From positions 14,771-78,770 of the forward strand of contig DATAVK010000134.1 in NCBI GenBank assembly GCA_036267755.1: 64,000 bases of DNA, in the 5' to 3' direction. Shown here piece after piece: positions 1 through 7,605 of this stretch. Position numbers and translations under genes: made by a program. The notes under the pieces are model-generated. The model was not told the origin of the DNA. It saw only the letters and a list, made by a program, of their open reading frames with translations, and did not search any database. Origin of the DNA: DATAVK01 sp036267755 (lineage in GTDB: Bacteria; Actinomycetota; Actinomycetes; JAFAQI01). The stretch's first letter is position 1. Each line of letters starts with the position of its first letter.

Positions 1-1
1 C

Positions 2-598
2 ACCGCGCTGTTCTCGGCCGCGTCGATCGTCTGGGACCGCGAGTTCGGCTTCCTGCGCGAGATGCTGGTCGCTCCGGTTCGACGCAGCTCCATCGTCATC
101 GGCAAGTGCCTCGGTGGCGCGACCGTCGCGGCCTTCCAGGGCGTCATCGTGATCTGCATCGCGGGTCTCGTCGGTGTGCCGTACGCGCCGACGTTGATCC
201 TCGCGGTCTTCGGGATCCAGCTGTTGCTGGCCTTCATGATCACGACCTTCGGCGTGATGATGGCAGCACGAATCAAGCAGATGCAGTCGTTCATGGCGCT
301 GACCCAGATGCTGGTGCTGCCGCTCTATTTCTTGTCCGGCTCGATGTTCCCGGCCTCGAACCTGCCGCTCTGGCTCACCATCCTCAACCGCGTGGATCCG
401 TTGACCTACGCGGTCGACCCGATGCGGCGGATTGTCTTCTCGCACCTGAACATGAGCCCCGCGATCAGGGCACGGCTCGACCCCGGCGTGACGTGGTTCG
501 GCTGGCGGGTGCCGACGCTGCTCGAGGTCGCGGTCATCGCCGTCATGGGCCTGACGATGCTGGCGATCGCGATCCACCGCTTCAGCAAAACCGACTGA
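2..598 (+). CDS. ABC-2 type transporter permease, C-terminal part
   Basis: Membrane permease subunit of an ABC exporter of the daunorubicin-resistance (DrrB-like) ABC-2 class. The frame is open from base 2, so the gene starts before the window and only about the last 198 residues are seen. The visible part begins with the loop motif WDREFGFLREMLVAPV, typical of ABC-2 permeases, followed by four or five hydrophobic segments and the characteristic late stretch LPLYFLSGSMFPASNLP before the last helix. The ATPase partner is expected just upstream, outside the window. It converges on the next gene with only 7 bases between stop codons. Substrate unknown; drug or lipid export is the usual family role. 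Confidence 0.85.
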   Translation, partial: TALFSAASIVWDREFGFLREMLVAPVRRSSIVIGKCLGGATVAAFQGVIVICIAGLVGVPYAPTLILAVFGIQLLLAFMITTFGVMMAARIKQMQSFMALTQMLVLPLYFLSGSMFPASNLPLWLTILNRVDPLTYAVDPMRRIVFSHLNMSPAIRARLDPGVTWFGWRVPTLLEVAVIAVMGLTMLAIAIHRFSKTD

Positions 599-605
599 CC
601 CTTAT

Positions 606-2732
606 TCAAAACGATCGTCGCGGGGTCAGGTCGTAGACGGTCGTTCCGCCGATGGTCGTGGCGCTGAAGTGCGACTCGACCCACTGCTCGATCTGGCTGG
701 CGTCATTGCCACCGGAGGCGGAGCCACCAGCGCCGCCGCCACCGCCGAACCCACCGCCGCCGAAGCCCCCGCCGAACCCACCGCGGCCGGCGCCTCCGAT
801 GAAGTAGTGGATCCGACCCTGCGCCACGTCGCGCTCGAACTGCGCAAGCGAAGGCGCAGGATCGGTCCCGTTGAAGCCGCCGACGGCCATCACCGGCTCG
901 GCCGCCGCGAGCTGATATCCCGCCGCGTTCTCCGCACCAACGGTCGCGGCCACCCAGGTGTACGACGAGGCGTTGGCACGCAGTGCTTTGGTGATCGCGG
1001 CACTCGGCGTGCCGGCCTGGATCAAGTTCCCACCACCACCACCGCCACCGAGAGCCAGCGGGCCGCCCGGACCAAACAGGTTGCGGCCGCCACCGGACGG
1101 CCGGCCGCCGTTCCCAAAGCCGCGCGGGGACTGGAATCCGCGGCCACCCCCGGCGCGCCCTCCCGGCCGGCCGAAAGCCCCGGCCCCGCCGGGTCCACCG
1201 CCGCGCGTCGCGGTCACCGCGGGCCCCGCAGACGGGATGGCTCCGGTCTGCGGTGTCTGCACCGTGTCGAGCGCCCAGGCCACCGGGCCGGTGAGACCGA
1301 CGACGAGTGAGGCGAGCGCGACGACGCTGGACCACCGGGTCAACCGACCCCACCGGCCAGGCGGGACCAGGACCGCGACCGCCGCAACCAGACCGACGAC
1401 GAGCACGAAAACCCGCAGCCACGGGTGGAAGTCCGGGGACCGCGCCATCAGCCGATACGCCCAGACCGAGGTGCCGGCGACGGCCACGGCGAGCACGACT
1501 CGCGACGCCACCCGCCGGCGCGAGCGCCACAGCGCGACGCCGCCGATGCCGACGAGAGCGCCGATCGGAGGCGCGAGAGCAACCGTGTAGTAGGGGTGAA
1601 TGATCCCTTGGCCGAACGAGAACGTCAGCCCGGTCACGACCAGCCAGCTGCCCCACAGCAGGATCTGCCCCCTCGCCGTGTCGGTCCGAGGGGACCGGCG
1701 AATCAGCCACAGCACCGTGCCGGTAAGTAGCAGGGCGGCGGGGAGCAGCCAGGAGACCTGCGAGCCCATGTCCGAGCCGAACAGCCGGGTCAGTCCGGTG
1801 GGGCCCCACAGCCCGGCGTGCCCGGTCTGCCCCCCGGCGACGACGCTGCCGGTCTCGTTCCCGGTGAGCCGCCCGAACCCGTTGTAGCCGAAGATCATGT
1901 TGAGCACGCTGTTGTCGGTGGAGCCTCCGACGTACGGTCGGTCAGCGGCCGGGATGAGGGTGACCGCGGCGACCCACCAGCCGGCGGTGACGACGATCGC
2001 GACGCCGGCGGCGGCAAGCTGGCCGACCCGGCGGCGCAGCGTCACGGGCGCGCAGCACAGGTACACCAACCCGAAGCCCGGTACGACGAGCAGCGCCTGG
2101 CCCAGTTTGGTGAGGAACCCGGCTCCGACCAGTACACCGGCGAGCACCAGCCACCGGGTCCGACCGTCCTCCAGCGCGCGCACCACGAGGTACGTCGTGC
2201 CGACGAGGCAGAGCACGAGCAGCGCATCCGGGTTGTTGAAGCGGAACATCAGCGCCGCGACCGGAGTCGTCGCCATCACGGCACCGGCGATCAGGCCAGC
2301 CACCGGACCAAACCGCCGTCGCACCGTCGCGTAGAGGACGCCGACGGCCGCGACGCCCTCCAGCGCCTGGGGCACGAGGATCGACCACGAGTTCACACCG
2401 AAGATCCGGGCCGAGATGTCCATCACCCACAGCGAGCCGGGCGGCTTGTCGACCGTGATGAAGTTCGAGGAGTCGAAGGAGCCGAAGAACATCGCCTTCC
2501 AGGACTTCGTCGCCGCCTGCACGGCCGCGGAGTAGAAGGCATTGGCCCAGCCGGAGGCGTCGAGCCCCCACAGGTAAAGCACAGCAGTCAGGGCCAGCAG
2601 ACCGAGGAGCGCCGGGCGCACCCAGGTCGGGTCGTCCTCCCGCCCGCGCAACGCCCGGCGCAACAGCGGCCGGTCCGATCGACCGGCCGTCGGGGTCACG
2701 GCCGTCACGACGCCAGCGGCGGTCACGGTCAT
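606..2732 (-). CDS. GT39-family membrane glycosyltransferase (YkcB/ArnT-like) with Gly-rich tail
   Basis: Polytopic glycosyltransferase of the PMT/ArnT superfamily (708 aa from the chosen ATG), expected to move a sugar from a polyprenyl-phosphate donor at the outer membrane face. The N-terminal half has many hydrophobic helices and the first-loop signature FITVDKPPGSLWV, then FRFNNPDALL. The C-terminal 200 residues hold two glycine-rich blocks flanking a short domain with the motif AVGGFNGTDPAPSLAQF, typical of actinobacterial YkcB-like proteins. A GTG at 2810 would add 26 residues, but it lies beyond paired GCTGAGAG repeats that look like promoter DNA, so ATG at 2732 is preferred. Acceptor unknown. 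Confidence 0.82.
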   Translation of the reverse strand: MTVTAAGVVTAVTPTAGRSDRPLLRRALRGREDDPTWVRPALLGLLALTAVLYLWGLDASGWANAFYSAAVQAATKSWKAMFFGSFDSSNFITVDKPPGSLWVMDISARIFGVNSWSILVPQALEGVAAVGVLYATVRRRFGPVAGLIAGAVMATTPVAALMFRFNNPDALLVLCLVGTTYLVVRALEDGRTRWLVLAGVLVGAGFLTKLGQALLVVPGFGLVYLCCAPVTLRRRVGQLAAAGVAIVVTAGWWVAAVTLIPAADRPYVGGSTDNSVLNMIFGYNGFGRLTGNETGSVVAGGQTGHAGLWGPTGLTRLFGSDMGSQVSWLLPAALLLTGTVLWLIRRSPRTDTARGQILLWGSWLVVTGLTFSFGQGIIHPYYTVALAPPIGALVGIGGVALWRSRRRVASRVVLAVAVAGTSVWAYRLMARSPDFHPWLRVFVLVVGLVAAVAVLVPPGRWGRLTRWSSVVALASLVVGLTGPVAWALDTVQTPQTGAIPSAGPAVTATRGGGPGGAGAFGRPGGRAGGGRGFQSPRGFGNGGRPSGGGRNLFGPGGPLALGGGGGGGNLIQAGTPSAAITKALRANASSYTWVAATVGAENAAGYQLAAAEPVMAVGGFNGTDPAPSLAQFERDVAQGRIHYFIGGAGRGGFGGGFGGGGFGGGGGAGGSASGGNDASQIEQWVESHFSATTIGGTTVYDLTPRRSF

Positions 2733-2767
2733 CGGCCACCCCGCATGATTCCAGCGTCCGGCACCTG

Positions 2768-2786
2768 GCTGAGAGAACGCTGAGAG
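2768..2786 (-). promoter_or_regulatory. Tandem repeat, candidate OmpR/PhoB-type operator
   Basis: Two copies of GCTGAGAG (2768–2775 and 2779–2786) begin exactly 11 bases apart. On the minus strand they read CTCTCAGC. An 11-base direct repeat is the usual binding layout of winged-helix OmpR/PhoB response regulators. They sit 36–54 bases upstream of the preferred ATG of the GT39 gene, where they could replace a −35 box. No regulator gene is in the window next to it. Confidence 0.45.
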
Positions 2787-2829
2787 CTCGCGACGTTCAC
2801 GACCGGTCACCGCGGGGCAGGTCTTCGGC

Positions 2830-3657
2830 GTGACCAGCGCACCGCCCGTCCTCCGCCACGCTGCCCGGCGGCTGCCGGGCCACCGCCGGCCCAGCCAGGC
2901 AGCGCGACTCGGGCTGCTCGCTCGGGCCGGTTTCTACGCCGTCATGGCGTGGCTGACCATCACGGTCGCGGTCGACGGTGCGGGCTCGCGGCAGACCAAC
3001 GCGCAGGGCGCGCTCGCGGCGGTCACCACCACCGACCTCGGGACGGCGCTCGTCGCGGTCGCCGCCGCCGGGTTCGTCGTACTGGGCATCACGCGCGTGG
3101 TGGCCGGGATCCGGGGCGTCGACACCGAGTGGTGGCAACGCACGACCACCGCGCTGCAGGGACTGTCCTACCTGGCGGCGGCGAGCGTTCCCATCGGATT
3201 CCTGCTCGGTCATCACGGCGAGGGCAGCGAGCACTCGCAGCACCACGACACCGCCGATCTGCTCGGGCTGCCCGGTGGGCGGGTGTTGGTCGTCGCCGCC
3301 GGCATCATCATCCTCGCGGTGAGCGCCTGGCAGATCCGTACGGCGTGGGGCCAGGACTTCACCGACGGCATGGATCTCGCCGGAGCGAGTCGGAAGGTAC
3401 GGCGGCTGGTGGTGGTCACGGGGACGGTGGGCATCGCGGCGCGCGCGGTTGTGTTCGCCCCGATCGGCATCTTTCTGATCGTCGCTGGGATCCAGGCCGA
3501 CCCCGCACACGCGAAGGGCCTCGACGACGAGCTGGCGTTGCTGGCCCGAGCGCCGCTCGGCCCGGTGCTGTTGGCCGCGGTCGCTGCCGGGCTCGCCGTC
3601 TTTGCGGCGTACTCGGTGCTCGAGGCCCGCTACCGCGATGTCGACTCGAGTCGCTGA
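2830..3657 (+). CDS. DUF1206 membrane protein
   Basis: Membrane protein of 275 aa with three repeats of paired transmembrane helices, the layout of the DUF1206 family. Each repeat opens with a conserved stretch of the type ARAGFYAVMAWLTI or AARAVVFAPIGIFLIVAG. The function of the family is not known. Translation starts with GTG at 2830, divergent from the GT39 gene, so the two share the short region holding the GCTGAGAG repeats. It converges with the marR gene, 13 bases apart. A histidine-rich loop (HHGEGSEHSQHHD, about residue 126–138) could bind metal, but that is only a guess. Confidence 0.8.
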   Translation: MTSAPPVLRHAARRLPGHRRPSQAARLGLLARAGFYAVMAWLTITVAVDGAGSRQTNAQGALAAVTTTDLGTALVAVAAAGFVVLGITRVVAGIRGVDTEWWQRTTTALQGLSYLAAASVPIGFLLGHHGEGSEHSQHHDTADLLGLPGGRVLVVAAGIIILAVSAWQIRTAWGQDFTDGMDLAGASRKVRRLVVVTGTVGIAARAVVFAPIGIFLIVAGIQADPAHAKGLDDELALLARAPLGPVLLAAVAAGLAVFAAYSVLEARYRDVDSSR

Positions 3658-3670
3658 CGCCGCCGGCCGA

Positions 3671-4117
3671 CTACGCCGGGTCCTCGACCAGCAGCTCTTC
3701 CAGCAGCGGCAGCAGATCGCGCAGCCGCTCAGCGTCGCCGGGCGGTAGCGCCGAGATCCGGGTGGCCAGGTTCGCGGTCCGCGCGGAGCGCGCCCACTCG
3801 AGCTTGTCCTTACCCAGCTGGCTCAGCGAGATGTAGGCAGAACGTCGGTCGGCCGGGTCACCGGTCCGGTCGACCAGCCCCGCCTCCGCAAGCCCCGCCA
3901 CCAGCCGGGTGGCGGTAGGGGCGCTGACTCGCTCCCAGTCAGCGAGGTCGCCGATCCGTAACGGGGAACGCTGCTCGACCGTGACGAGGGCAGACCACTG
4001 CGACAACGTCAGGTCACCGGGGCCCGACTGGCGTAGCTGGCGAGCCAGCCGCGCGATAGTGACCCGCAACCGCGCCGCAGTCTCGGCGTCGGTGGCGGTG
4101 ACGGAGGTGGGGCTCAC
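3671..4117 (-). CDS. MarR-family transcriptional regulator
   Basis: Small winged-helix repressor of 148 aa. The middle carries the MarR pattern: LTLSQWSALVTVEQRSPLRIGDLADWERVSAPTATRL (given in parts here as LTLSQWSALVTV, IGDLADWERV and SAPTATRLV), then the wing DRTGDPADRRSAYISLSQLG. The GTG start at 4117 overlaps the stop of the upstream MFS gene by four bases (GTGA), so the two are translated from one message. A perfect inverted repeat in front of the MFS gene is the likely autoregulatory operator. The probable role is to release exporter expression when a toxic ligand binds; ligand not known. Confidence 0.9.
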   Translation of the reverse strand: MSPTSVTATDAETAARLRVTIARLARQLRQSGPGDLTLSQWSALVTVEQRSPLRIGDLADWERVSAPTATRLVAGLAEAGLVDRTGDPADRRSAYISLSQLGKDKLEWARSARTANLATRISALPPGDAERLRDLLPLLEELLVEDPA

Positions 4118-5841
4118 ACGCTCGCTCCTGTCCCAGATGCCGTCAGCTCGTCGGCAGGCGCCGGATGGGGATCGTCATGGACCGCCTCCTCGACGTGCAC
4201 GTACTTGCGGCCGCGCGACAGCGACGCTACAGCGCCAACGAGCGACATGGCGATGGCAAGGCTGAACACGACCACCAGACCATGATGGAACGGTCCGGAG
4301 ATCAGCGACGGGAAGAAGCCGCGACCGGTCAGGTGGGCCTGCTGCGCCGCGGTGAGGTGCGACAGCGTCGTTGGCCCCAGCAAGCTGCGGATCGGGTTGT
4401 AGCCCAGGAAGGCTGCGAAGAGCACGCCGACCGCTGGGAGCGACGCGACGTGATGCGCGGCGGCCGCGGGGACACCGTTGGCCGTTAGCCCCTGGAACAG
4501 GGTCGTCGGCAACGAGCTCGACAGCCCGACGATCATCAGCGAGAAGAACAGGCCGATCGACAGCACCATGCCGCTGTTCTGGAACGTCGCACGCATGCCG
4601 TTCGCGGCGCCACGTTGCCGCGCCGGGACGGAGTTCATGATGGCCGCGACGTTCGGCGAGGAGAACAACCCGGAGCCGATGCCGGACAGCAAGATCAGGG
4701 CGGCGAAGGCGAGATACGGGAAGTTGGTGGGGAGCAACAGCAGGCCACCGAACGACATCGCCACGATCACCAGGCCGCCGGTCGAGAACAGCCGGGCGCC
4801 GTACCGATCGGAGAGCCAGCCGGAGACCGGGCCGGCGATCAGGAATCCCACCGTCAGCGGTAGCAGGTAGATGCCGGCCCACAACGGGGTGTCCTCGAAG
4901 GCATAGCCGTGTTGCGGCAGCCAGATGCCCTGCAACCAGATGATGAGCATGAACTGCATGCCGCCCCGCGCGATGGCATTGAGCCACTGGGCGGCGTTAC
5001 CAGCCGAGAACGCACGGATCTTGAACAACTCCAGGTGGAACATCGGCGCCTCGACGCGCCGTTCGACCGCGGCAAAGATGAGGAGCAGCGCCGCTCCGCC
5101 GATCAGGCCGGCGAGCACCCACGGATTCGTCCACCCCATGGTTCGCCCGGCGTACGGCTCGATGCCGTAGACGATCGCGGCGAGGATCGCGGTCAGGCCG
5201 GCGGCGAACGTCAGGTTGCCCCACCAGTCGATCGTGGCGGGCTGTCGAGAACTGGTCTCGCGCAGGCTCTTGTACGCCCACACCGTGCCGAGTATGCCGA
5301 TGGGGACACTGAACCAGAAGATCAGCCGCCAGCTGACCTCGGAGAGCAGACCGCCGGCGACCAGACCGATGAACGACCCCGAGATACCGGCCACCATGTT
5401 GATGCCGAGCGCGAATCCGCGCTGCTCGGTCGGGAATGCGTCGGCAAGGATCGCCGTCGAGTTGGCAATGAGCATCGCGCCACCGACTGCCTGCAGCACC
5501 CGGAAGCCGATCAGCCACAGGGCGCCGCCCGCCCCCATCAAGGGATCGAGCGCCAGGATCACCGAGCCAAGCGAGAACACCGCGAAGCCGGCGTTGTACA
5601 TCCGGACCCGGCCGAACATGTCCCCGAGCCGGCCGAGGGTGACGACCAGGACCGCCTGGACCAGCAGGTACCCCATGAGCATCCACAGCAGGTAGCTGGA
5701 GTTCGCCGGAAGCAGCGGGTCCAGTTTGATGCCGCGGAAGATGGTCGGAAGCGAGATAAGGACGATCGAGGCGTTGACGGTCGCCATCAACATGCCGAGC
5801 GTGGTGTTCGACAGGGCGACCCACTTGTACTGCCGGGTCAT
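4114..5841 (-). CDS. MFS drug exporter, DHA2 (EmrB/QacA) type
   Basis: Proton-coupled multidrug efflux protein of 575 aa with about 14 hydrophobic helices. Seen motifs are the family motif A region GRLGDMFGRVRMYNAG, RVLQAVGGAMLIANSTAIL in helix 4 and motif C-like MVAGISGSFIGLVAGGLL in helix 5. ATG at 5841 has the Shine–Dalgarno TTGGAG eight bases upstream. It is the first gene of a two-gene operon with marR, whose GTG overlaps this stop. Regulation is probably by MarR binding the palindrome at 5860–5886. Substrate cannot be read from sequence. Confidence 0.9.
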   Translation of the reverse strand: MTRQYKWVALSNTTLGMLMATVNASIVLISLPTIFRGIKLDPLLPANSSYLLWMLMGYLLVQAVLVVTLGRLGDMFGRVRMYNAGFAVFSLGSVILALDPLMGAGGALWLIGFRVLQAVGGAMLIANSTAILADAFPTEQRGFALGINMVAGISGSFIGLVAGGLLSEVSWRLIFWFSVPIGILGTVWAYKSLRETSSRQPATIDWWGNLTFAAGLTAILAAIVYGIEPYAGRTMGWTNPWVLAGLIGGAALLLIFAAVERRVEAPMFHLELFKIRAFSAGNAAQWLNAIARGGMQFMLIIWLQGIWLPQHGYAFEDTPLWAGIYLLPLTVGFLIAGPVSGWLSDRYGARLFSTGGLVIVAMSFGGLLLLPTNFPYLAFAALILLSGIGSGLFSSPNVAAIMNSVPARQRGAANGMRATFQNSGMVLSIGLFFSLMIVGLSSSLPTTLFQGLTANGVPAAAAHHVASLPAVGVLFAAFLGYNPIRSLLGPTTLSHLTAAQQAHLTGRGFFPSLISGPFHHGLVVVFSLAIAMSLVGAVASLSRGRKYVHVEEAVHDDPHPAPADELTASGTGASV

Positions 5842-5859
5842 TGCACGACTCCAAGAGGC

Positions 5860-5886
5860 TAGATACTTTCTTAACGAAAGTATCTA
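5860..5886 (-). promoter_or_regulatory. Palindromic operator of the MFS–marR operon
   Basis: An 11-base perfect inverted repeat, TAGATACTTTC and GAAAGTATCTA, separated by TTAAC. It ends about 19 bases before the exporter ATG. This length, AT-rich make-up and position fit a MarR dimer site overlapping the promoter. The inference that the adjacent MarR binds here is from context. Confidence 0.75.
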
Positions 5887-5901
5887 CGAGTCTGTTCCCG
5901 G

Positions 5902-6159
5902 CTAGGGCTCGGGTGGGCCGGTCGGACTGCTTTGACCCGGCGGGGTCGGCGACCCCGGGCCCGAGGTGTCCTCGCTGCTCGTCGGCGGCGGGAAGTGCGC
6001 GGGCAGACCCTTGAGGTGCTTGTTCATTGACCGGAACAGGAAGTAGCTCGCAACGCATAGGGCCACCACGACCAGGAAAGCGATGAAGCCCGCGCCGAAA
6101 TCATCGTCGCCGTCGGCGAGGACTGCGGCTGCGGCGACGACTGCCACGCCGGTGATCAT
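5902..6159 (-). CDS. Small single-pass membrane protein downstream of mca
   Basis: 85-residue protein starting at ATG 6159, which overlaps the mca stop by four bases (ATGA). An N-terminal hydrophobic stretch (MITGVAVVAAAAVLA) is followed by a second hydrophobic helix FIAFLVVVALCVASYFLF and a proline/serine-rich tail. A longer reading from 6291 lies wholly over mca codons and is not credible. A small gene after mca is also found in mycobacteria (Rv1083 after Rv1082), so this is likely its positional equivalent. Function not known; co-translation suggests a link to mycothiol metabolism or simple membrane anchoring. Confidence 0.7.
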   Translation of the reverse strand: MITGVAVVAAAAVLADGDDDFGAGFIAFLVVVALCVASYFLFRSMNKHLKGLPAHFPPPTSSEDTSGPGSPTPPGQSSPTGPPEP

Positions 6160-7037
6160 CGCCGTACCTCGTCCCTGACTCCGGCGAACAGGTCGTCCTC
6201 CGGAAGCTCGGAGTTCACCAGCGACCGGGCCAGCTCGTAGTCCTCCGTGGGCCACGCCTGCTGCTGGATCTCCAGCGGGCAGGCGAACCACGCCGACGTC
6301 GGATCGACCTGTGTCGCGTGGGCGATCAGCGCCTGGTCGCGCACCCCGAAGTAGTCAGCGCAGGGCACCGACGTGGTGACCCTGTGGCCGCGGTCCGACT
6401 CTTCGACCCACTCCTCCAGCCGCTCCGCGTACGGCGACTCGATACCGGCCTCGACCATCGCCTCGTGCAGCGCCAGGAACCGGTTCCGGTGAAATGTCAT
6501 GTGGTAGTAGAGCTTTAGCGGCTGCCACGGCTCGCCGGTGCCCGGGTAGCGGTCGGGATCGGCCGCGGCGTCGAAGGCCTCGACGCTGACCCTGTGGGTC
6601 ATGATGTGGTCCGGATGCGGATATCCGCCGTTCTCGTCGTACGTCGTCATCACGTGCGGCCGGAAGGTGCGGACCAGCCGGACCAACGGCTCGGAGGCAT
6701 CCTCGAGTGACTCGAGACCGAAGCACCCTTCGGGCAGCGGCGGCAGCGGATCGCCCTCCGGCAAGCCTGAGTCGACGAAGCCGAGCCAGGTGTGGTGAAC
6801 GCCGAGGATCTCGATGGCACGCTGCATTTCGTGGTGCCGGATGCCAGCGAGGTTGGCGACCACTTCCGGGGTGTCCATCGCGGGGTTGAGGATCGACCCG
6901 CGCTCGCCACCGGTGCACGTCGCGATGAGGACCTCGACCCCCTCGGCGGCGTACTTAGCGACGGTCGCGGCACCCTTGCTGGCCTCGTCATCGGGGTGCG
7001 CGTGCACCGCGAGCAGCCGCAACGGTCCTTGGGTCAC
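6156..7037 (-). CDS. mca: Mycothiol S-conjugate amidase
   Basis: Zinc-dependent amidase of the PIG-L/LmbE deacetylase fold, 293 aa. It cleaves mycothiol S-conjugates to a mercapturic acid and GlcN-inositol, a detoxification step in the cytoplasm. The N-terminal zinc motif AVHAHPDDEASKG (about residues 10–22) and the downstream HPDH motif (about 142–145) are present, as is TCTGGERGSILNP typical of Mca. Mca and MshB are related; the length and the neighbour greA point to Mca rather than MshB. GTG start at 7037. Divergent from greA with 41 bases between, and coupled to the small membrane protein downstream. Confidence 0.92.
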   Translation of the reverse strand: MTQGPLRLLAVHAHPDDEASKGAATVAKYAAEGVEVLIATCTGGERGSILNPAMDTPEVVANLAGIRHHEMQRAIEILGVHHTWLGFVDSGLPEGDPLPPLPEGCFGLESLEDASEPLVRLVRTFRPHVMTTYDENGGYPHPDHIMTHRVSVEAFDAAADPDRYPGTGEPWQPLKLYYHMTFHRNRFLALHEAMVEAGIESPYAERLEEWVEESDRGHRVTTSVPCADYFGVRDQALIAHATQVDPTSAWFACPLEIQQQAWPTEDYELARSLVNSELPEDDLFAGVRDEVRR

Positions 7038-7065
7038 AGCGCCATGGTTTCACGCTTGCCGCGGG

Positions 7066-7071
7066 TAACCT
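7066..7071 (+). promoter_or_regulatory. greA −10 box, probable leaderless transcript
   Basis: TAACCT fits the actinobacterial −10 pattern TANNNT and ends 7 bases before the greA ATG, so the transcript would start at or next to the A of the start codon. No convincing −35 box and no Shine–Dalgarno are seen, which fits a leaderless mRNA. Confidence 0.45.
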
Positions 7072-7078
7072 GATTCGG

Positions 7079-7570
7079 ATGAGCGACCCGACCGTCACCT
7101 GGCTCACTCAGGACGCCTACGACCGCCTCAACGAAGAGCTGCAGACGCTGTCGGGCCCGGCCCGCGCGGAAATCGTCGACCGCATCGCCGCAGCCCGCGC
7201 GGAGGGCGACCTGAAGGAGAACGGCGGCTACCACGCTGCCAAGGACGAGCAGGGCAAGATGGAGGCCCGGATTCGGCAGCTCAACCAGCTGCTGCGCGAC
7301 GCGAAGGTCGGTACGCCGCCTTCCGCGGACGCTGGCGTCGCGGGCCCGGGCATGATCGCCAGCGTGCGTTTCGGTGAGGGCGACGAGGAGACTTTCCTGA
7401 TCGGCTCCCGCGAGGAGGCCGCCGTGAGCGACCTCACCGTGTACTCCCCGCAGTCGCCCCTCGGCAAGGCCCTCGCCGGCGCCAAGCCGGGCGAGGCGCG
7501 CAGCTACAAGGCCCCGAATGGCCGCGACATTAGGGTGGAGCTACTCGAGGTCAAGCCCTACACCCGCTGA
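7079..7570 (+). CDS. greA: Transcription elongation factor GreA
   Basis: 163-residue secondary-channel factor that stimulates RNA polymerase to cleave backtracked transcripts. The N-terminal coiled coil is clear, with the conserved acidic tip region in AEGDLKENGGYHAAKDEQG (about residues 40–58). The C-terminal FKBP-like domain has the usual ending SPLGKALAGAKPGE. Length is normal for actinobacterial GreA. It starts at ATG 7079 directly behind a −10-like TAACCT, so it is probably leaderless. Convergent with ilvA. Confidence 0.95.
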   Translation: MSDPTVTWLTQDAYDRLNEELQTLSGPARAEIVDRIAAARAEGDLKENGGYHAAKDEQGKMEARIRQLNQLLRDAKVGTPPSADAGVAGPGMIASVRFGEGDEETFLIGSREEAAVSDLTVYSPQSPLGKALAGAKPGEARSYKAPNGRDIRVELLEVKPYTR

Positions 7571-7605
7571 CCCACGCGCCTGGCCCACTGGTGGGGTACG
7601 GCGGA

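Noticed and set aside
7571..7605. Terminator between greA and ilvA
   Set aside because: Only a 4–5 base CCCAC/GTGGG stem with a poor loop; too weak to call.
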